NCBI RefSeq assembly: GCF_000725285.1
Contig: NZ_CP007161.1
Span: forward strand, 2,084,213-2,148,212
Direction of reading: 5' to 3'
From: Virgibacillus sp. SK37
Lineage (GTDB): Bacteria; Bacillota; Bacilli; Bacillales; Amphibacillaceae
Length of the DNA stretch: 64,000 nt
The translations under genes and the position numbers were made by a program. Positions 49,667 through 59,350 of the stretch are shown piece after piece. The first letter of the stretch is position 1. Every line of letters begins with the position of its first letter. The notes beneath the pieces are model-generated. The model worked only from the letters and a program-made list of their open reading frames with translations, made no database searches and was not told the origin of the DNA.

Positions 49667-49792
49667 GAAAGATCCACCTCCTCCTTGTCCTTTAATATAT
49701 ATGCAAAAAAAGCATTTCAAATGTTGATTAGAGATCTTCTCTTTCACAGTTCAGCTTTTCTTAAGGTTTGAAATATGAAGGTGTAATTGGTT

Positions 49793-49927
49793 TCAACCAA
49801 AACATCTTATCTTCTGAAGAACAGGGGTACCCCAAATAGTTGAAGTTAATTCGCCGTAACGAGAATTAATCAGCAGTAGAACATTTTTATTGGCATAGAC
49901 AGCGCCTCCTGTCATGACATCCTGCAT
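49793..49927 (-). pseudogene. Possible gene remnant (44 codons)
   Basis: ATG at 49927 opens 44 codons to TGA at 49793-49795. The peptide (MQDVMTGGAVYANKNVLLL, then NSRYGELTSTIWG) has protein-like composition but no ribosome site and no family that I recognise. It lies between repeat D and ymxH. It may be the end of a decayed gene or chance. Confidence 0.2.
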
Positions 49928-49992
49928 GTTTGACACTCTTTTACCAATTAGGGTTAAAAGAAAAAAGTGGGGCGGTTAACGTATTCTTAGTA

Positions 49993-50808
49993 AATAGTTT
50001 TTATTTCAAATGTTGAGGCTCAAAAGTTACTTCGTACATTCACAGTTGGTGGAAACTGCGACCTAACTTTGTTGATGAAAAGCTCAGTGAAATATTTGAG
50101 GGAAATTGCCCCATTGATTTTCGTTGCATGCGGACGCTTTCACACCTCCGGGTACAAGCGCGACATCTGTTCGTAACCTCACAGTGTCTTCTTTGCCGCC
50201 CGGCATGACTTCAGCCGCTTCCTCCGCTACGCTCCGTTTAGTGTCTTCAGCTCATGCTATTCCGGCAGAAGTCGCGGGCCAACAGGACGTTGGTCATGCA
50301 ATCGTTGCCACAAATGTTTTCGATGGGACGAGTTAGCGCAGTCCCAGGACGTGGCGTTCTTAGATTGCCGCACTCCACTCCAATCAATTCTTACACAGCA
50401 TATTTCGGGTGTATGCTAACGCATTTTTTCAGTAGATACTAGCGAAGGGGAAATATGGAGACTCCTCGAAAATGAAAATACACATTTTCTTCGTGCGATG
50501 CCTTGCTGACGAAGCTTTCCTTGTCCTGCGGGAGGAGAGGCCTCGATGAGACCCCGGAACGCGGTATAGGGGCTGGAAGGCTAAAGTCGCGACGTCCTGG
50601 GGCTGCGCATACTCGCCCCATCAAAACCCATTGTCGCAACGCCTTCATGACCAACATCGTGTTGGCACGAGGTTCATCAGCCGCCCGCGGAAAGCGGAAT
50701 ATTTCCCCGTAGCGGTGATTTACGCAGCCTCTATATTCTTAGTTAGTTCGGAGTTTATCTATTTTGCGAATCATTGAATGACCCCAGTAATTTAAAAACA
50801 GTAAATAA
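49993..50808. repeat. Fold-back intergenic repeat, copy D (longest)
   Basis: About 815 bp between mlpA and ymxH. Ends: CAAATGTTGAGG (left) and TGACCCCAGTAA (right), related to the A/B ends. It contains a 73-bp inverted pair: 50278-50350 and 50594-50666, about 80% complementary by eye with no gaps, so the RNA or single strand could form a long hairpin. The left core matches A (inverted); the right arm matches C. ORFs on both strands here (50124-50336, 50254-50442, 50439-50657, 50503-50712) are repeat artefacts. Confidence 0.85.
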
Positions 50809-50853
50809 AAATCCGAACTGATTCATCTTAATTATAAATCTTAGTTCGGATTT
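50809..50853 (-). terminator. Terminator after mlpA
   Basis: AAATCCGAACT / AGTTCGGATTT with a 23-nt loop, about 30 bases past the mlpA stop, followed by T-rich sequence. Confidence 0.8.
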
Positions 50854-50883
50854 CTTCTTAATTTATTTAGTTATATCCCGATT

Positions 50884-52107
50884 TTATTTTAATGCTTCGG
50901 GAGCAATGAGTGCAGAAGATGGTGATTGGCTAAAAATCATGTCAATTACCTTTTTAACGGAGCGATGATCCACAGCATCAATTTCCTTAATCATCTCATC
51001 AAGTGTTCGATGGCGCTGTAATATTAACTCGTTTTTACCATTTCTGCTCATACGACTATTTGTACTTTCTAAGCTAAGCACCAAATTTCCTTTGAGTTGC
51101 TCTTTGCTATTGGTCAACTCTTTATCTGTCAAACCTTGATCAGCAAATTGTTTAATTGCATTATTTATGGTTTCTTCCAGTAATGGCAACTGTTCCTTCC
51201 CAGTTCCTGCATAAATAGTCAATAAGCCATTATCCAAAAATGAGGAGTGATAAGAGAATACAGAGTAAGCAAGCCCCTTCTTTTCCCGTACTTCTTGAAA
51301 TAAGCGGGAACTCATGCTACCACCCAGTACATTATTCATTATAATTAAACTATAAATATCCTCATGTCCAACATCCAGGCCATCATAACCGATACATAGA
51401 TGTGCCTGTTCTGTATCCTTATGTCTTTTAATTTGTCCATTTTCAAAAGACGGCTTGGAAATTGAATACACATGTTGATCATACGTATAATTACCAAAGT
51501 GACTTTCAATTTTTTTAATGAAAGAATCATCCACATTACCTGCTACAGATACAACAACATTTTCAGGTATATAATGTTTCCTAATATAGTCTCTTAATGT
51601 ATCAGGAACAAATGTTTTAAGCTGTTTTTCTGTTCCTAATATAGGATAGCCAAGCGGATGTTCGCCATATGAAGCACGTGCCAACAGATCATGGATGATA
51701 TCATCTGGAGTGTCTTCATACATTTTTATTTCTTCATAGACAACTTTCTTTTCTCTTTCCATCTCTTCTTCATCAAATTGTGAGTGGAAGAACATATCTG
51801 AAAGTATTTCCAATGCATATTCTTTGTGTGTATCTAATACTTTTGCATAAAAGCAAGTATATTCTTTTGAAGTAAATGCATTAACTTGACCCCCGATAGA
51901 ATCAAAAGCCTCTGCAATATCTTGAGCAGTTCTAGTCGCTGTTCCTTTGAAAAACATATGCTCCAGGAAATGTGAGATCCCATTATTGGCTTCTACTTCA
52001 TTTCTTGATCCTGTTAAAACCCAAATACCAATAGTGACGGAACGCACGGAAGGCATAGATTCAGAAACAATTCTTAATCCATTTTTAGCTGTGTGTTTTT
52101 CTATCAA
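50884..52107 (-). CDS. mlpA: MlpA (YmxG), M16-family zinc protease
   Basis: 407 aa with the inverted zinc motif HFLEH (His46-His50) in GISHFLEHMFFKGTATR, and the downstream Glu in EREKKVVYEEIKMYEDTPDD. The second half has RLFQEVREKKGLAYSV. It is like mitochondrial processing peptidase; the B. subtilis enzyme affects extracellular protease levels. GGAGGAAACT precedes the ATG. It follows ylxY by 34 bases. Confidence 0.94.
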   Translation of the reverse strand: MIEKHTAKNGLRIVSESMPSVRSVTIGIWVLTGSRNEVEANNGISHFLEHMFFKGTATRTAQDIAEAFDSIGGQVNAFTSKEYTCFYAKVLDTHKEYALEILSDMFFHSQFDEEEMEREKKVVYEEIKMYEDTPDDIIHDLLARASYGEHPLGYPILGTEKQLKTFVPDTLRDYIRKHYIPENVVVSVAGNVDDSFIKKIESHFGNYTYDQHVYSISKPSFENGQIKRHKDTEQAHLCIGYDGLDVGHEDIYSLIIMNNVLGGSMSSRLFQEVREKKGLAYSVFSYHSSFLDNGLLTIYAGTGKEQLPLLEETINNAIKQFADQGLTDKELTNSKEQLKGNLVLSLESTNSRMSRNGKNELILQRHRTLDEMIKEIDAVDHRSVKKVIDMIFSQSPSSALIAPEALK

Positions 52108-52141
52108 AGTGAGTTTCCTCCCAATTTTGTAAGTATACTAA

Positions 52142-53086
52142 TTATCTTTCCTCATTAAGAAGCTTTTCAATCGTACCCAGTTTAAAACCTTTTTGTTTAA
52201 CTAATTTTATAAGAGGACCTATTCCCTCTGCAATTGATTCTGTTGGATGCATAAGAATAGTAGCGCCTGGGTGCAATTTATCGTTTACTCGGTTTATCAT
52301 AACAGATACTGTCGGATTCTTCCAATCAATCGTATCAACAGTCCATAAAATCGTATGCATATTCAAATTATGGGCAGCATCCACCACATGTTGATTATAG
52401 CTGCCGCTTGGAGGAGCAAACCACTTAGGTTTTTCGTCTATTATTGCTTTAATAATTTCATTGGTGCTGGAAATTTGCTCTGTATTTTTTTGGTTAGAAA
52501 GGCGCGCCATATCTGGATGATCATACGCATGATTTCCTATTACATGTCCTTGTTCATTAATCATCTTAACTATTTCTGCATTTTCTTTTGCCCATTTCCC
52601 CTCAATGAAAAAGGTAGCTTTCACCTTCTCTTTTTTTAGTTCATTCAATATGTCAGGTATATATTCAGCACCCCAGGAAACATTGATGAGAAAAGCAACC
52701 ATTTCCTTCTCTGGGTGACCACGGTAAATCGGAGATGAAGGTAAATCATCAATGGATATTTTAGGTGAGGTTTGTTCAAGGCTAAGCAAGTTTTCGTCAA
52801 ATTCACCTATTTCTTTCATATTTTTATAAGACTTTTCTATATTTACTTGTAATCCATTTCTACCTGGAGTTTTTTTCCAAACCTTATCAATATATGCATC
52901 CTCAGCTTCCTCAGCATATTCACTGCTTTTCTGTGCAATTTCCTGGTATAAAGGATCTCTCTTAGCTGCAGTTTGAATCAATTCTTCTCCTTCTTGTTCA
53001 GAAAAAGGATTATAATCCAAATTAAAAGAAATTCCAACTACCAGCACAAATAAACAAAAAATAATTAATTGTCGTAAACGATCCAC
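52142..53086 (-). CDS. ylxY: YlxY, polysaccharide-deacetylase-like protein with degenerate active site
   Basis: 314 aa. An N-terminal signal/anchor helix (about 5-24) directs it to the membrane surface. The NodB fold begins at about 125. The usual TFDDG metal motif is replaced by INVSWGAEY, so the catalytic aspartates are missing; the His motif reads NHAYDHPDM. The same substitution exists in B. subtilis YlxY. It may bind peptidoglycan or chitin-like sugars without deacetylating. GGAGGGGATTG precedes the ATG. It lies between pnp and mlpA. Confidence 0.9.
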   Translation of the reverse strand: MDRLRQLIIFCLFVLVVGISFNLDYNPFSEQEGEELIQTAAKRDPLYQEIAQKSSEYAEEAEDAYIDKVWKKTPGRNGLQVNIEKSYKNMKEIGEFDENLLSLEQTSPKISIDDLPSSPIYRGHPEKEMVAFLINVSWGAEYIPDILNELKKEKVKATFFIEGKWAKENAEIVKMINEQGHVIGNHAYDHPDMARLSNQKNTEQISSTNEIIKAIIDEKPKWFAPPSGSYNQHVVDAAHNLNMHTILWTVDTIDWKNPTVSVMINRVNDKLHPGATILMHPTESIAEGIGPLIKLVKQKGFKLGTIEKLLNEER

Positions 53087-53170
53087 CGCAATCCCCTCCC
53101 ATATTATATATGTGAGAAACGGACAAGGTATGTGTTATAAATTGATATAGTACTTAATATAACAAGTTTA

Positions 53171-53200
53171 TATTTTTCGATTCTATTGCAAATATTTGGC
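53171..53200. repeat. Degenerate end of the fold-back repeat family
   Basis: TTTTTCGATTCTATTGCAAA and the following ATTTGG closely resemble the terminal sequence of copies A and B (TTTTTCGATTCTA at the outer end of A, TACTGCAAATGTTGG at the inner start). It may be a remnant of a fifth copy next to the IS200-like element. Confidence 0.35.
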
Positions 53201-53311
53201 AATAAATCTACTCATTTATACACTCATTTTTCATGTATCTTTTTTATGAAATGTTGTAAACCTCCATTTACTTTAGAGACTATTTTACTACTCACTACTC
53301 TGCTAAAATCA

Positions 53312-54040
53312 AAACCACCAGTGTGAACTGGTGGTTTGCTCTGCGGCTGAAAGCCTATATTACCGGCCTCGGCCTTAAAGGCCCACTGAATGGTTTCCCT
53401 TTTGCACCACACTCACTCACTGATTCTAAAAGAATCTCTAATTTTTTCTTCTTATTTTTCTCTCCCGTGAACGGGTCAAATTCTTCAAATAATGTTAACT
53501 GATCACTCATGTAGTCCTCTTTAAGCTGATTTCTAATATATTCTTGAATTTGATTTTTATTTCTGCCCACTGTATCTACAAAGTAGCCTCGACACCAAAA
53601 TCTGCGATTACCATATCTATACTTTAAATTAGCGTGGCGATCGAATATCATTAAACTACTTTTGCCCTTTAGGTAGCCCATGAACTGAGATACACTTAGT
53701 TTTGGTGGAATGCTTACTAACATATGAATGTGATCTTTGCATGCATTTGCCTCGTGTATCTCAACCCCTTTTCTTTCACAAAGCTCTCTCACTATTTCTC
53801 CGATGCTTTTTTTATATTTTCCCTAAATAATTTGTCTTCTATATTTTGGTGCAAAAACTATGTGGAACTTACATCTCCACTGTGTATGTGCTAAACTATT
53901 CTTGTCCTGCATTGGACATGCCTCCTTCTTTGATGAGATTTGGTGGTCGGGAAACCTACCTTATCTTATCATGAAGAGAGGCTTTTTTTGTCCCCACGCT
54001 AGAAGCTCTATGGAACCCCCGGCATAGCCAGGGGTTTTCA
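53312..54040 (-). mobile_element. IS200/IS605-family element, decayed
   Basis: It includes the broken tnpA (53355-53912) and the hairpins expected for this family's ends: AAACCACCAGT / ACTGGTGGTTT (53312-53337) past the gene and an imperfect AACCCCTGGC / GCCGGGGGTT (54014-54036) upstream. There are no terminal inverted repeats, as expected. Exact ends are uncertain. It is inserted between pnp and ylxY. Confidence 0.75.
53355..53912 (-). pseudogene. tnpA: IS200-type transposase TnpA with in-frame TAG
   Basis: From ATG at 53912, 8 bases after GGAGG, the frame reads MQDKNSLAHTQWRCKFHIVF and then hits TAG at codon 30 (53823-53825), where relatives have Tyr in the RQIIYGKYK segment. After it the frame is intact for 155 codons: the HUH motif is DHIHML, GYLKGKSSLMIFD follows, and the tyrosine helix is QEYIRNQ. 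The C-terminus is longer than usual. It is probably inactive unless the stop is read through or translation restarts at GTG 53792. Confidence 0.85.
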
Positions 54041-54052
54041 AAGACCACAAGA

Positions 54053-54087
54053 AAAAAAGAAACTGGTGGAAAACCAGCTTCTTTTTA
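54053..54087 (-). terminator. Terminator after pnp
   Basis: CTGGT / ACCAG core extended by AAGAA / TTCTT, flanked by A and T runs, 10 bases past the pnp stop. Confidence 0.75.
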
Positions 54088-54096
54088 AAAAAGTTA

Positions 54097-56211
54097 TTAT
54101 GAGTTTTCTTTTTCTTTTCTTTCTCTTTCTTCTTTTAATACCGCTTTACGAGATAAATTCACTCTACCCTGATTATCAACTTCTTTTACTTTAACAAGGA
54201 TTTCATCTCCAATAGAGACTACATCCTCTACTTTATTTGTTCTTTCTTCTGCTAATTCAGAAATATGCACCAGACCATCTTTTCCTTTGAATAACTCTAC
54301 AAACGCTCCAAATTTCTCAATTCGTTTTACTGTACCAAGATACATTTGGCCGGCTTCTACTTCTCTTACTATATCCTCAATGATTTTCCTTGCTTGATCA
54401 TTCATTGAAGAATCTGTAGAAGAGATAAACACTTTGCCGTCTTGTTCAATATCAATCTTAACTCCAGTTTCTTCGATAATCTTATTAATCTGCTTACCAC
54501 TTGGCCCTATAACATCTCTAATTTTATCTGGATTAATATTCATTGTTAGAATTTTAGGCGCATATGCTGAAAGTTCTTTGTTAGGTTCTTTTATTGTTTC
54601 AAGCATAGAATCTAAAATCTGCATACGACCTTTTTTAGCTTGGCTTAGAGCTTCCTTAAGTATTTCCTTTGATAGCCCGTCAATTTTTATATCCATCTGT
54701 AAGGCAGTAACTCCTTTTGCCGTACCTGCAACCTTAAAGTCCATATCACCAAGAGCATCTTCCATTCCTTGAATGTCTGTTAGAATAGAGTAATCCTCAC
54801 CAGATTTGACTAGCCCCATTGCAATACCAGCAACTGGTGCTTTAATTGGAACTCCTGCTGCCATCATCGCCAAAGTACTTGCGCAAATACTTGCCTGTGA
54901 AGTAGAACCATTGGACTCCAATACCTCTGACACAAGTCGGATGGTATAAGGAAACTCTTTATCTGATGGTATCACTTTCTCCAACGCACGCTCACCTAGT
55001 GCTCCGTGACCAATTTCTCTTCGTCCAGGCCCTCTAATAGGACCAGTCTCACCAACACTGTATTGCGGAAAATTATAGTGATGCATAAATCGCTTTGATT
55101 CTTCAAGATCTAAACCATCAAGTATTTGAACATCCCCTAAAGCTCCAAGTGTACAAACACTTAATGCTTGGGTTTGTCCTCGGGTAAACAAACCCGAACC
55201 ATGGGTGCGTGGCAAAATATTGATTCGTGAAGAAAGTGGACGTATTTCATCAATTTTACGACCATCTGGACGGATCTTTTCTTTTGTGATCAGACGACGT
55301 ACTTCTTCCTTAACCATCTTATCTAGGATAGACTTTACTTGTTTAATTACGCCTTCCTCTGCTTCTTCGTAGTTCTCAACAACTTCTTTTTTTACGTCGC
55401 TAATAGCTTCTTCTCTTGCATGTTTTTCTTTCACCTGTATAGCCGAAACAAGCTTGTCCTTGGCATCTGCTTCAATTTTAGCTGTCAACTCTTCATCTAA
55501 CTCAAAAAGCGTTACTTCAGATTTTTCCAAGCCAACTGCACGAACAATCTCCTCCTGGAATTCAACCAGACGGATAATTTCCTTATGCCCAAACATAATT
55601 GCTTCCAGCATCACTTCTTCTGGTACTTCGTTAGCTCCTGCTTCAACCATATTGATTGCATCTTTCGTTCCAGCCACTGTTAAATCAATATCACTTTTTT
55701 CCTCTTGTTCTATGGTTGGGTTAATAACAAATTCGCCATCCACTCTTCCTACATGAACACCTGCAATTGGTTCTTCAAAAGGAATGTCTGAAATACTAAG
55801 TGCAATAGAAGAACCTATCATTGCAGCGATTTCTGATGAGCAATCTTGATCTACACTCATTACCGTGCTGATAACTTGTACTTCATTTCTAAATCCATCC
55901 GGAAATAAGGGACGAATCGGTCTATCAATTAACCTGGAAGAAAGGATCGCTTTTTCACTTGGACGACCTTCACGTTTAATAAACCCCCCTGGAATCTTTC
56001 CTACTGCATAAAGACGTTCCTCGTAATTAACTGTTAAAGGAAAGAAGGGTAAGTCTTTGGGTTCCTTAGATGCTGTGGCTACAGATAAAACAGCTGTCTC
56101 GCCATAGTGAATCATACAAGCCCCATTAGCTTGCTTTGCTAACTCTCCTACTTCGACAGTAAATTTATTACCAGCAATTTCAGTTGAAAATTGTTTTTTT
56201 TCGTCTGCCAT
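54097..56211 (-). CDS. pnp: Polynucleotide phosphorylase
   Basis: 704 aa, full length: two RNase PH domains (second around 310-540, with [17 protein letters not shown] and [10 protein letters not shown]), KH domain ([22 protein letters not shown], about 552-610) and S1 domain ([21 protein letters not shown], from about 620). It degrades RNA 3'-to-5' using phosphate. It is the main 3' exonuclease in Bacillus and partner of RNase Y, also encoded here. It follows rpsO, as usual. Confidence 0.97.
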   Translation of the reverse strand: MADEKKQFSTEIAGNKFTVEVGELAKQANGACMIHYGETAVLSVATASKEPKDLPFFPLTVNYEERLYAVGKIPGGFIKREGRPSEKAILSSRLIDRPIRPLFPDGFRNEVQVISTVMSVDQDCSSEIAAMIGSSIALSISDIPFEEPIAGVHVGRVDGEFVINPTIEQEEKSDIDLTVAGTKDAINMVEAGANEVPEEVMLEAIMFGHKEIIRLVEFQEEIVRAVGLEKSEVTLFELDEELTAKIEADAKDKLVSAIQVKEKHAREEAISDVKKEVVENYEEAEEGVIKQVKSILDKMVKEEVRRLITKEKIRPDGRKIDEIRPLSSRINILPRTHGSGLFTRGQTQALSVCTLGALGDVQILDGLDLEESKRFMHHYNFPQYSVGETGPIRGPGRREIGHGALGERALEKVIPSDKEFPYTIRLVSEVLESNGSTSQASICASTLAMMAAGVPIKAPVAGIAMGLVKSGEDYSILTDIQGMEDALGDMDFKVAGTAKGVTALQMDIKIDGLSKEILKEALSQAKKGRMQILDSMLETIKEPNKELSAYAPKILTMNINPDKIRDVIGPSGKQINKIIEETGVKIDIEQDGKVFISSTDSSMNDQARKIIEDIVREVEAGQMYLGTVKRIEKFGAFVELFKGKDGLVHISELAEERTNKVEDVVSIGDEILVKVKEVDNQGRVNLSRKAVLKEERERKEKENS

Positions 56212-56312
56212 TTAAAATAGTGCTCCTTTCAATAAACATTCTATTTCTTATTTTATAGTTTTTAAACCAGAATGTAAATTTTATGTAGTAAAATCAATTA
56301 TAAACGTATAAA

Positions 56313-56336
56313 AAAAGCAGGATTCCTCCTGCTTTT
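56313..56336 (-). terminator. Terminator after rpsO
   Basis: AAAAGCAGGA / TCCTGCTTTT, perfect 10-bp stem with a 4-nt loop, 5 bases past the rpsO stop. Confidence 0.85.
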
Positions 56337-56340
56337 GCGA

Positions 56341-56610
56341 TTATCGGCGTAAGCCAAGTCTCTTAATAAGTTCACGGTAACGAGTAACGTCTTTATTACG
56401 TAGGTAATTAAGTAAATTACGGCGTTTACCAACCATTTTTAACAATCCACGACGTGAATGATGGTCTTTCTTATGAATACGTAAATGTTCGTTTAATGTA
56501 GTAATTTCTTCTGTAAGTACAGCAATTTGTACTTCCGGAGAACCAGTGTCATTTTCATGAACCTTGTATTCATTGATAATTTCATTTTTGCGTTCTTGTG
56601 TGATAGCCAT
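56341..56610 (-). CDS. rpsO: Ribosomal protein S15
   Basis: 89 aa from ATG at 56610, placed by GGAGGTG; an in-frame GTG at 56619 overlaps that site. [36 protein letters not shown] and [21 protein letters not shown] are textbook S15. It binds 16S rRNA in the central domain. It stands between ribF and pnp with its own promoter and terminator. Confidence 0.98.
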   Translation of the reverse strand: MAITQERKNEIINEYKVHENDTGSPEVQIAVLTEEITTLNEHLRIHKKDHHSRRGLLKMVGKRRNLLNYLRNKDVTRYRELIKRLGLRR

Positions 56611-56692
56611 TCGGCCCACCTCCTATAATATAAGTTAGCCCCATTCCCCTAGCAAACGTCGGAGTTACGATTTGCCAAGCGAAGGTTTTACG
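56611..56692 (-). promoter_or_regulatory. rpsO leader, possible S15 autoregulatory RNA
   Basis: An approximately 80-nt leader between the promoter and the rpsO ATG can form stems, for example CAACGT near its start with ACGTTTG some 35 bases on. S15 represses its own mRNA in several bacteria, but I cannot confirm the specific fold. Confidence 0.25.
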
Positions 56693-56698
56693 TTGTCT

Positions 56699-56727
56699 AT
56701 CGTACATGTTTTTTCGATTAAATGCAA
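56699..56727 (-). promoter_or_regulatory. rpsO promoter
   Basis: On the minus strand TTGCAT (56722-56727), 17 bases, TACGAT (56699-56704), in the gap between ribF and rpsO. Confidence 0.6.
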
Positions 56728-56746
56728 GAAAAAAATGAATAACATT

Positions 56747-57688
56747 CTACTTTATCTCAAAATAGTCCCGAATTTCTCTTTCATCTTCACCAATTTGCTT
56801 AACTAAAGCCTCTACATTACTAAATTTTACTTCGTCCCTGATAAAGCGATACCAATCAATGAATATTGTTTCACCATAGATGTCTTCGCGGAAATCAAAA
56901 ATATTTACTTCAACAGAGGGCTTAACCTCTTCTGGGGTGAAAGTAGGTTTCACTCCAAGATTGGCCATACCATAATATTGCGACTCGCCAATTACTACTT
57001 TAACTGCATATACCCCATTTTTTGGTAAAATTGTATCAGAATCTATCTCCATATTTGCAGTAGGATAGCCTATCGTTCTGCCTCTTTGATCTCCTCTTAT
57101 TACAGTACCTTTAGCTGCTAAAGGTCTACCAAGCAAGTTGCGCGCTTCTGCTACATCCCCTGTTTGCAATAGTTCCCTAATTCTAGTTGAACTAACCTTT
57201 TCCTCACCCAGTTCCACCTTAGTAATTGTGGTAACAGCGAATTCATTATCTGCATGTGCACGAATGGTATCCATATTTCCTTCTCCTTTATGCCCATAAG
57301 AAAAGTCAAACCCAGCTACCAAATGTTTTACATTCAATCCTTTAATAAAATGGTCTATAAAGGTCTGAGGAGATAATGCGGCCAAATCTTTGTTAAACTT
57401 AATAACATACAGAATATCTACACCCAAGTCCTTCAAGATTTTCTTCTTTTGTTGTAAAGGTGTAATGTATTTCACATGCTGTACCTTCTTGTTTAATACA
57501 ACGGACGGATGGGGATGAAAGGTGATAACTGCGCTGTCTATTTTTTCCTTTTCAGCTATAGAAACAGCAGTATTAATTACTTTTTGATGTCCTTTATGTA
57601 TGCCATCGAAAAAGCCAATCGCGCTAACTGATGCTGGTTGTTGGTCTCTTATGAATGTATGAGGATATGTTAATTCAATTACTTTCAT
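56747..57688 (-). CDS. ribF: RibF, bifunctional riboflavin kinase/FAD synthetase
   Basis: 313 aa. N-terminal FAD synthetase (to about 185) with AIGFFDGIHKGHQKVI and VSSTRIRELL. C-terminal flavokinase with GRTIGYPTANM and GVYAVKV. It converts riboflavin to FMN and FAD. It is 21 bases after truB, in the conserved truB-ribF-rpsO-pnp order. Confidence 0.96.
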   Translation of the reverse strand: MKVIELTYPHTFIRDQQPASVSAIGFFDGIHKGHQKVINTAVSIAEKEKIDSAVITFHPHPSVVLNKKVQHVKYITPLQQKKKILKDLGVDILYVIKFNKDLAALSPQTFIDHFIKGLNVKHLVAGFDFSYGHKGEGNMDTIRAHADNEFAVTTITKVELGEEKVSSTRIRELLQTGDVAEARNLLGRPLAAKGTVIRGDQRGRTIGYPTANMEIDSDTILPKNGVYAVKVVIGESQYYGMANLGVKPTFTPEEVKPSVEVNIFDFREDIYGETIFIDWYRFIRDEVKFSNVEALVKQIGEDEREIRDYFEIK

Positions 57689-57709
57689 CGTTTTCTCACC
57701 TGCACTTCT

Positions 57710-58600
57710 TTATCCTTGAAAAACCCGTACTGGTTTGAGTTGATCAGGTTTGTCTGGATGTATTTGATAAATAGCTAATAATTCCTCTTCAAAAAGAACG
57801 GCGAAAGGATCTGTATTCATGCTCTGTTCAAATGGAAGCTTTTGTCCATTTTTTACTTTGTTCCTTGTTTCCTTGTCTACGTTCAGCACATCGAGATGCT
57901 GTATACCACATAGAATCGGATTTAGAAGCTTATGTTGTTCTTGATCCTCTACCGCTTTTTCTATCATAGCAAAAGTTACACTATTTTTCTTTGAAAAAGC
58001 TCCGGTTCTTAGTCTAGTTAAGTCAGCCATGTGCGCTGGGAATCCTAATTTTTTTCCTATATCCACACTTAGTGTACGAATGTAAGTACCCTTTGAACAT
58101 TCCACTTCTATTTTAAATGTTTTGCTTTCTGGATTTGAAGCTAAGTATTGAATTCCATAGATATATACTTCTCTTCTGGGCCGTTCGACTTCAATACCCT
58201 CTCGAGCATATTCATATAACTTTTTTCCGTTTACTTTTACTGCAGAATACATTGGTGGCACTTGAGTTATGCATCCCTTAAAGGCTTGTAGTGCAAGATT
58301 TATCTCTTCATCTGAAGGTAATTGATCAACCTCCATCATCTCTAATGGCTGCCCATGTGAGTCTTCCGTATCTGTTGACATACCAAGGCTAACATCTGCA
58401 ACGTACGTTTTTTTTGTGTCAGTTAAAAATGGAACAATTTTTGTTGCTTCACCTATGCAAATAGGTAGCACTCCCTCTACTTCTGGATCAAGTGTCCCTG
58501 TATGTCCAACTTTTTTTGTTTTAAATAACTTCCTTACTTTGACAACACAATCATGAGAAGTTAGACCCTTCGGTTTCCATAATGGCAAAATACCGTTCAT
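57710..58600 (-). CDS. truB: TruB, tRNA pseudouridine-55 synthase
   Basis: 296 aa. Catalytic Asp38 is in VGHTGTLDPEVEGVLP; other motifs are KTYVADVSLGMSTDTED, PPMYSAVKVNGKKLYEYAREG and CSKGTYIRTL. It makes pseudouridine 55 in the T loop of all tRNAs. A small PUA-like C-terminus completes the protein. It lies between rbfA and ribF. Confidence 0.96.
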   Translation of the reverse strand: MNGILPLWKPKGLTSHDCVVKVRKLFKTKKVGHTGTLDPEVEGVLPICIGEATKIVPFLTDTKKTYVADVSLGMSTDTEDSHGQPLEMMEVDQLPSDEEINLALQAFKGCITQVPPMYSAVKVNGKKLYEYAREGIEVERPRREVYIYGIQYLASNPESKTFKIEVECSKGTYIRTLSVDIGKKLGFPAHMADLTRLRTGAFSKKNSVTFAMIEKAVEDQEQHKLLNPILCGIQHLDVLNVDKETRNKVKNGQKLPFEQSMNTDPFAVLFEEELLAIYQIHPDKPDQLKPVRVFQG

Positions 58601-58677
58601 TCATGCTCATCCTCCACTATCTAAAAGTTTGGATGGAAAAAAATCTGACTCAATATAAGTCAGATTTTCCGGTCAGA

Positions 58678-59019
58678 CTATTTGTTTAAATCTCGAAGTA
58701 TTGTCTCAATCCGATTTCCATATTCAAATGCTTCATCAAACTCAAATATAAGCTCAGGTGTTTTTCTCAAGCGAATTCGCTGCCCAATTTCAGAGCGCAT
58801 AAACCCTTTCGCTTTTGCAAGCCCCAATAATGTATCTTGCTTTTGCTTTTCGTCACCTAAAACAGAAATAAAAACCTTTGCCTGTTGTAAATCCCCGGTG
58901 ACCTCCACATCAGTTACTGTGACAAACCCAATCCTTGGATCTTTTATCTTACGGGTCAGTATTTCTCCCAATTCTTTTTTCATTTGCTCTGCAACTCTAT
59001 TTGCTCGTAAGTCAGCCAT
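58678..59019 (-). CDS. rbfA: RbfA, 30S ribosome-binding factor
   Basis: 113 aa KH-fold protein: [51 protein letters not shown] matches RbfA closely. It assists late 30S maturation and cold adaptation. It is in the conserved nusA-ylxR-ylxQ-infB-ylxP-rbfA-truB series. A short hairpin, AATCTGAC / GTCAGATT, lies just after it (about 58644-58670). Confidence 0.96.
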   Translation of the reverse strand: MADLRANRVAEQMKKELGEILTRKIKDPRIGFVTVTDVEVTGDLQQAKVFISVLGDEKQKQDTLLGLAKAKGFMRSEIGQRIRLRKTPELIFEFDEAFEYGNRIETILRDLNK

Positions 59020-59071
59020 TATGTCTTCACCTCGATTTATAACAAAAGATACCTATCTAATAACAATCTGG

Positions 59072-59350
59072 TTACATACGTTCCATGTTTGTTATGGTTC
59101 GCTCCAGTTCAGGATAATCATCAATTATGCGCAATGCTTCCTGAATCACCTTTTCCGAATGAGTTAAATCATTCGATATTGTCACAATACCTATTTTGGT
59201 ACGTTGCCAAAGATCGTGGTAATCCAACTCCGTTACTGCTACATTGAGATCTTTTTGGAGTCTTGCCATGAGGCGTTTGAGTATGGATCTTTTTTGCTTC
59301 AATGAATGTCCTTCATACATCATACATTCGATCTCTGCAAACAAAATCAT
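59072..59350 (-). CDS. ylxP: YlxP family protein (DUF503)
   Basis: 92 aa matching DUF503: [56 protein letters not shown] small ferredoxin-like domain of unknown function, likely linked to ribosome assembly by its constant place between infB and rbfA. Its ATG overlaps the infB stop by 4 bases. Confidence 0.94.
   Translation of the reverse strand: MILFAEIECMMYEGHSLKQKRSILKRLMARLQKDLNVAVTELDYHDLWQRTKIGIVTISNDLTHSEKVIQEALRIIDDYPELERTITNMERM

Noticed and set aside
50124-50712. Overlapping ORFs on both strands (60-70 codons)
   Set aside because: All are inside repeat D and arise from its GC-rich modules.
58682-59167. 161-codon plus-strand ORF opposite rbfA/ylxP
   Set aside because: Antisense shadow of two conserved genes, Ser/Ile-rich composition typical of reversed coding DNA.
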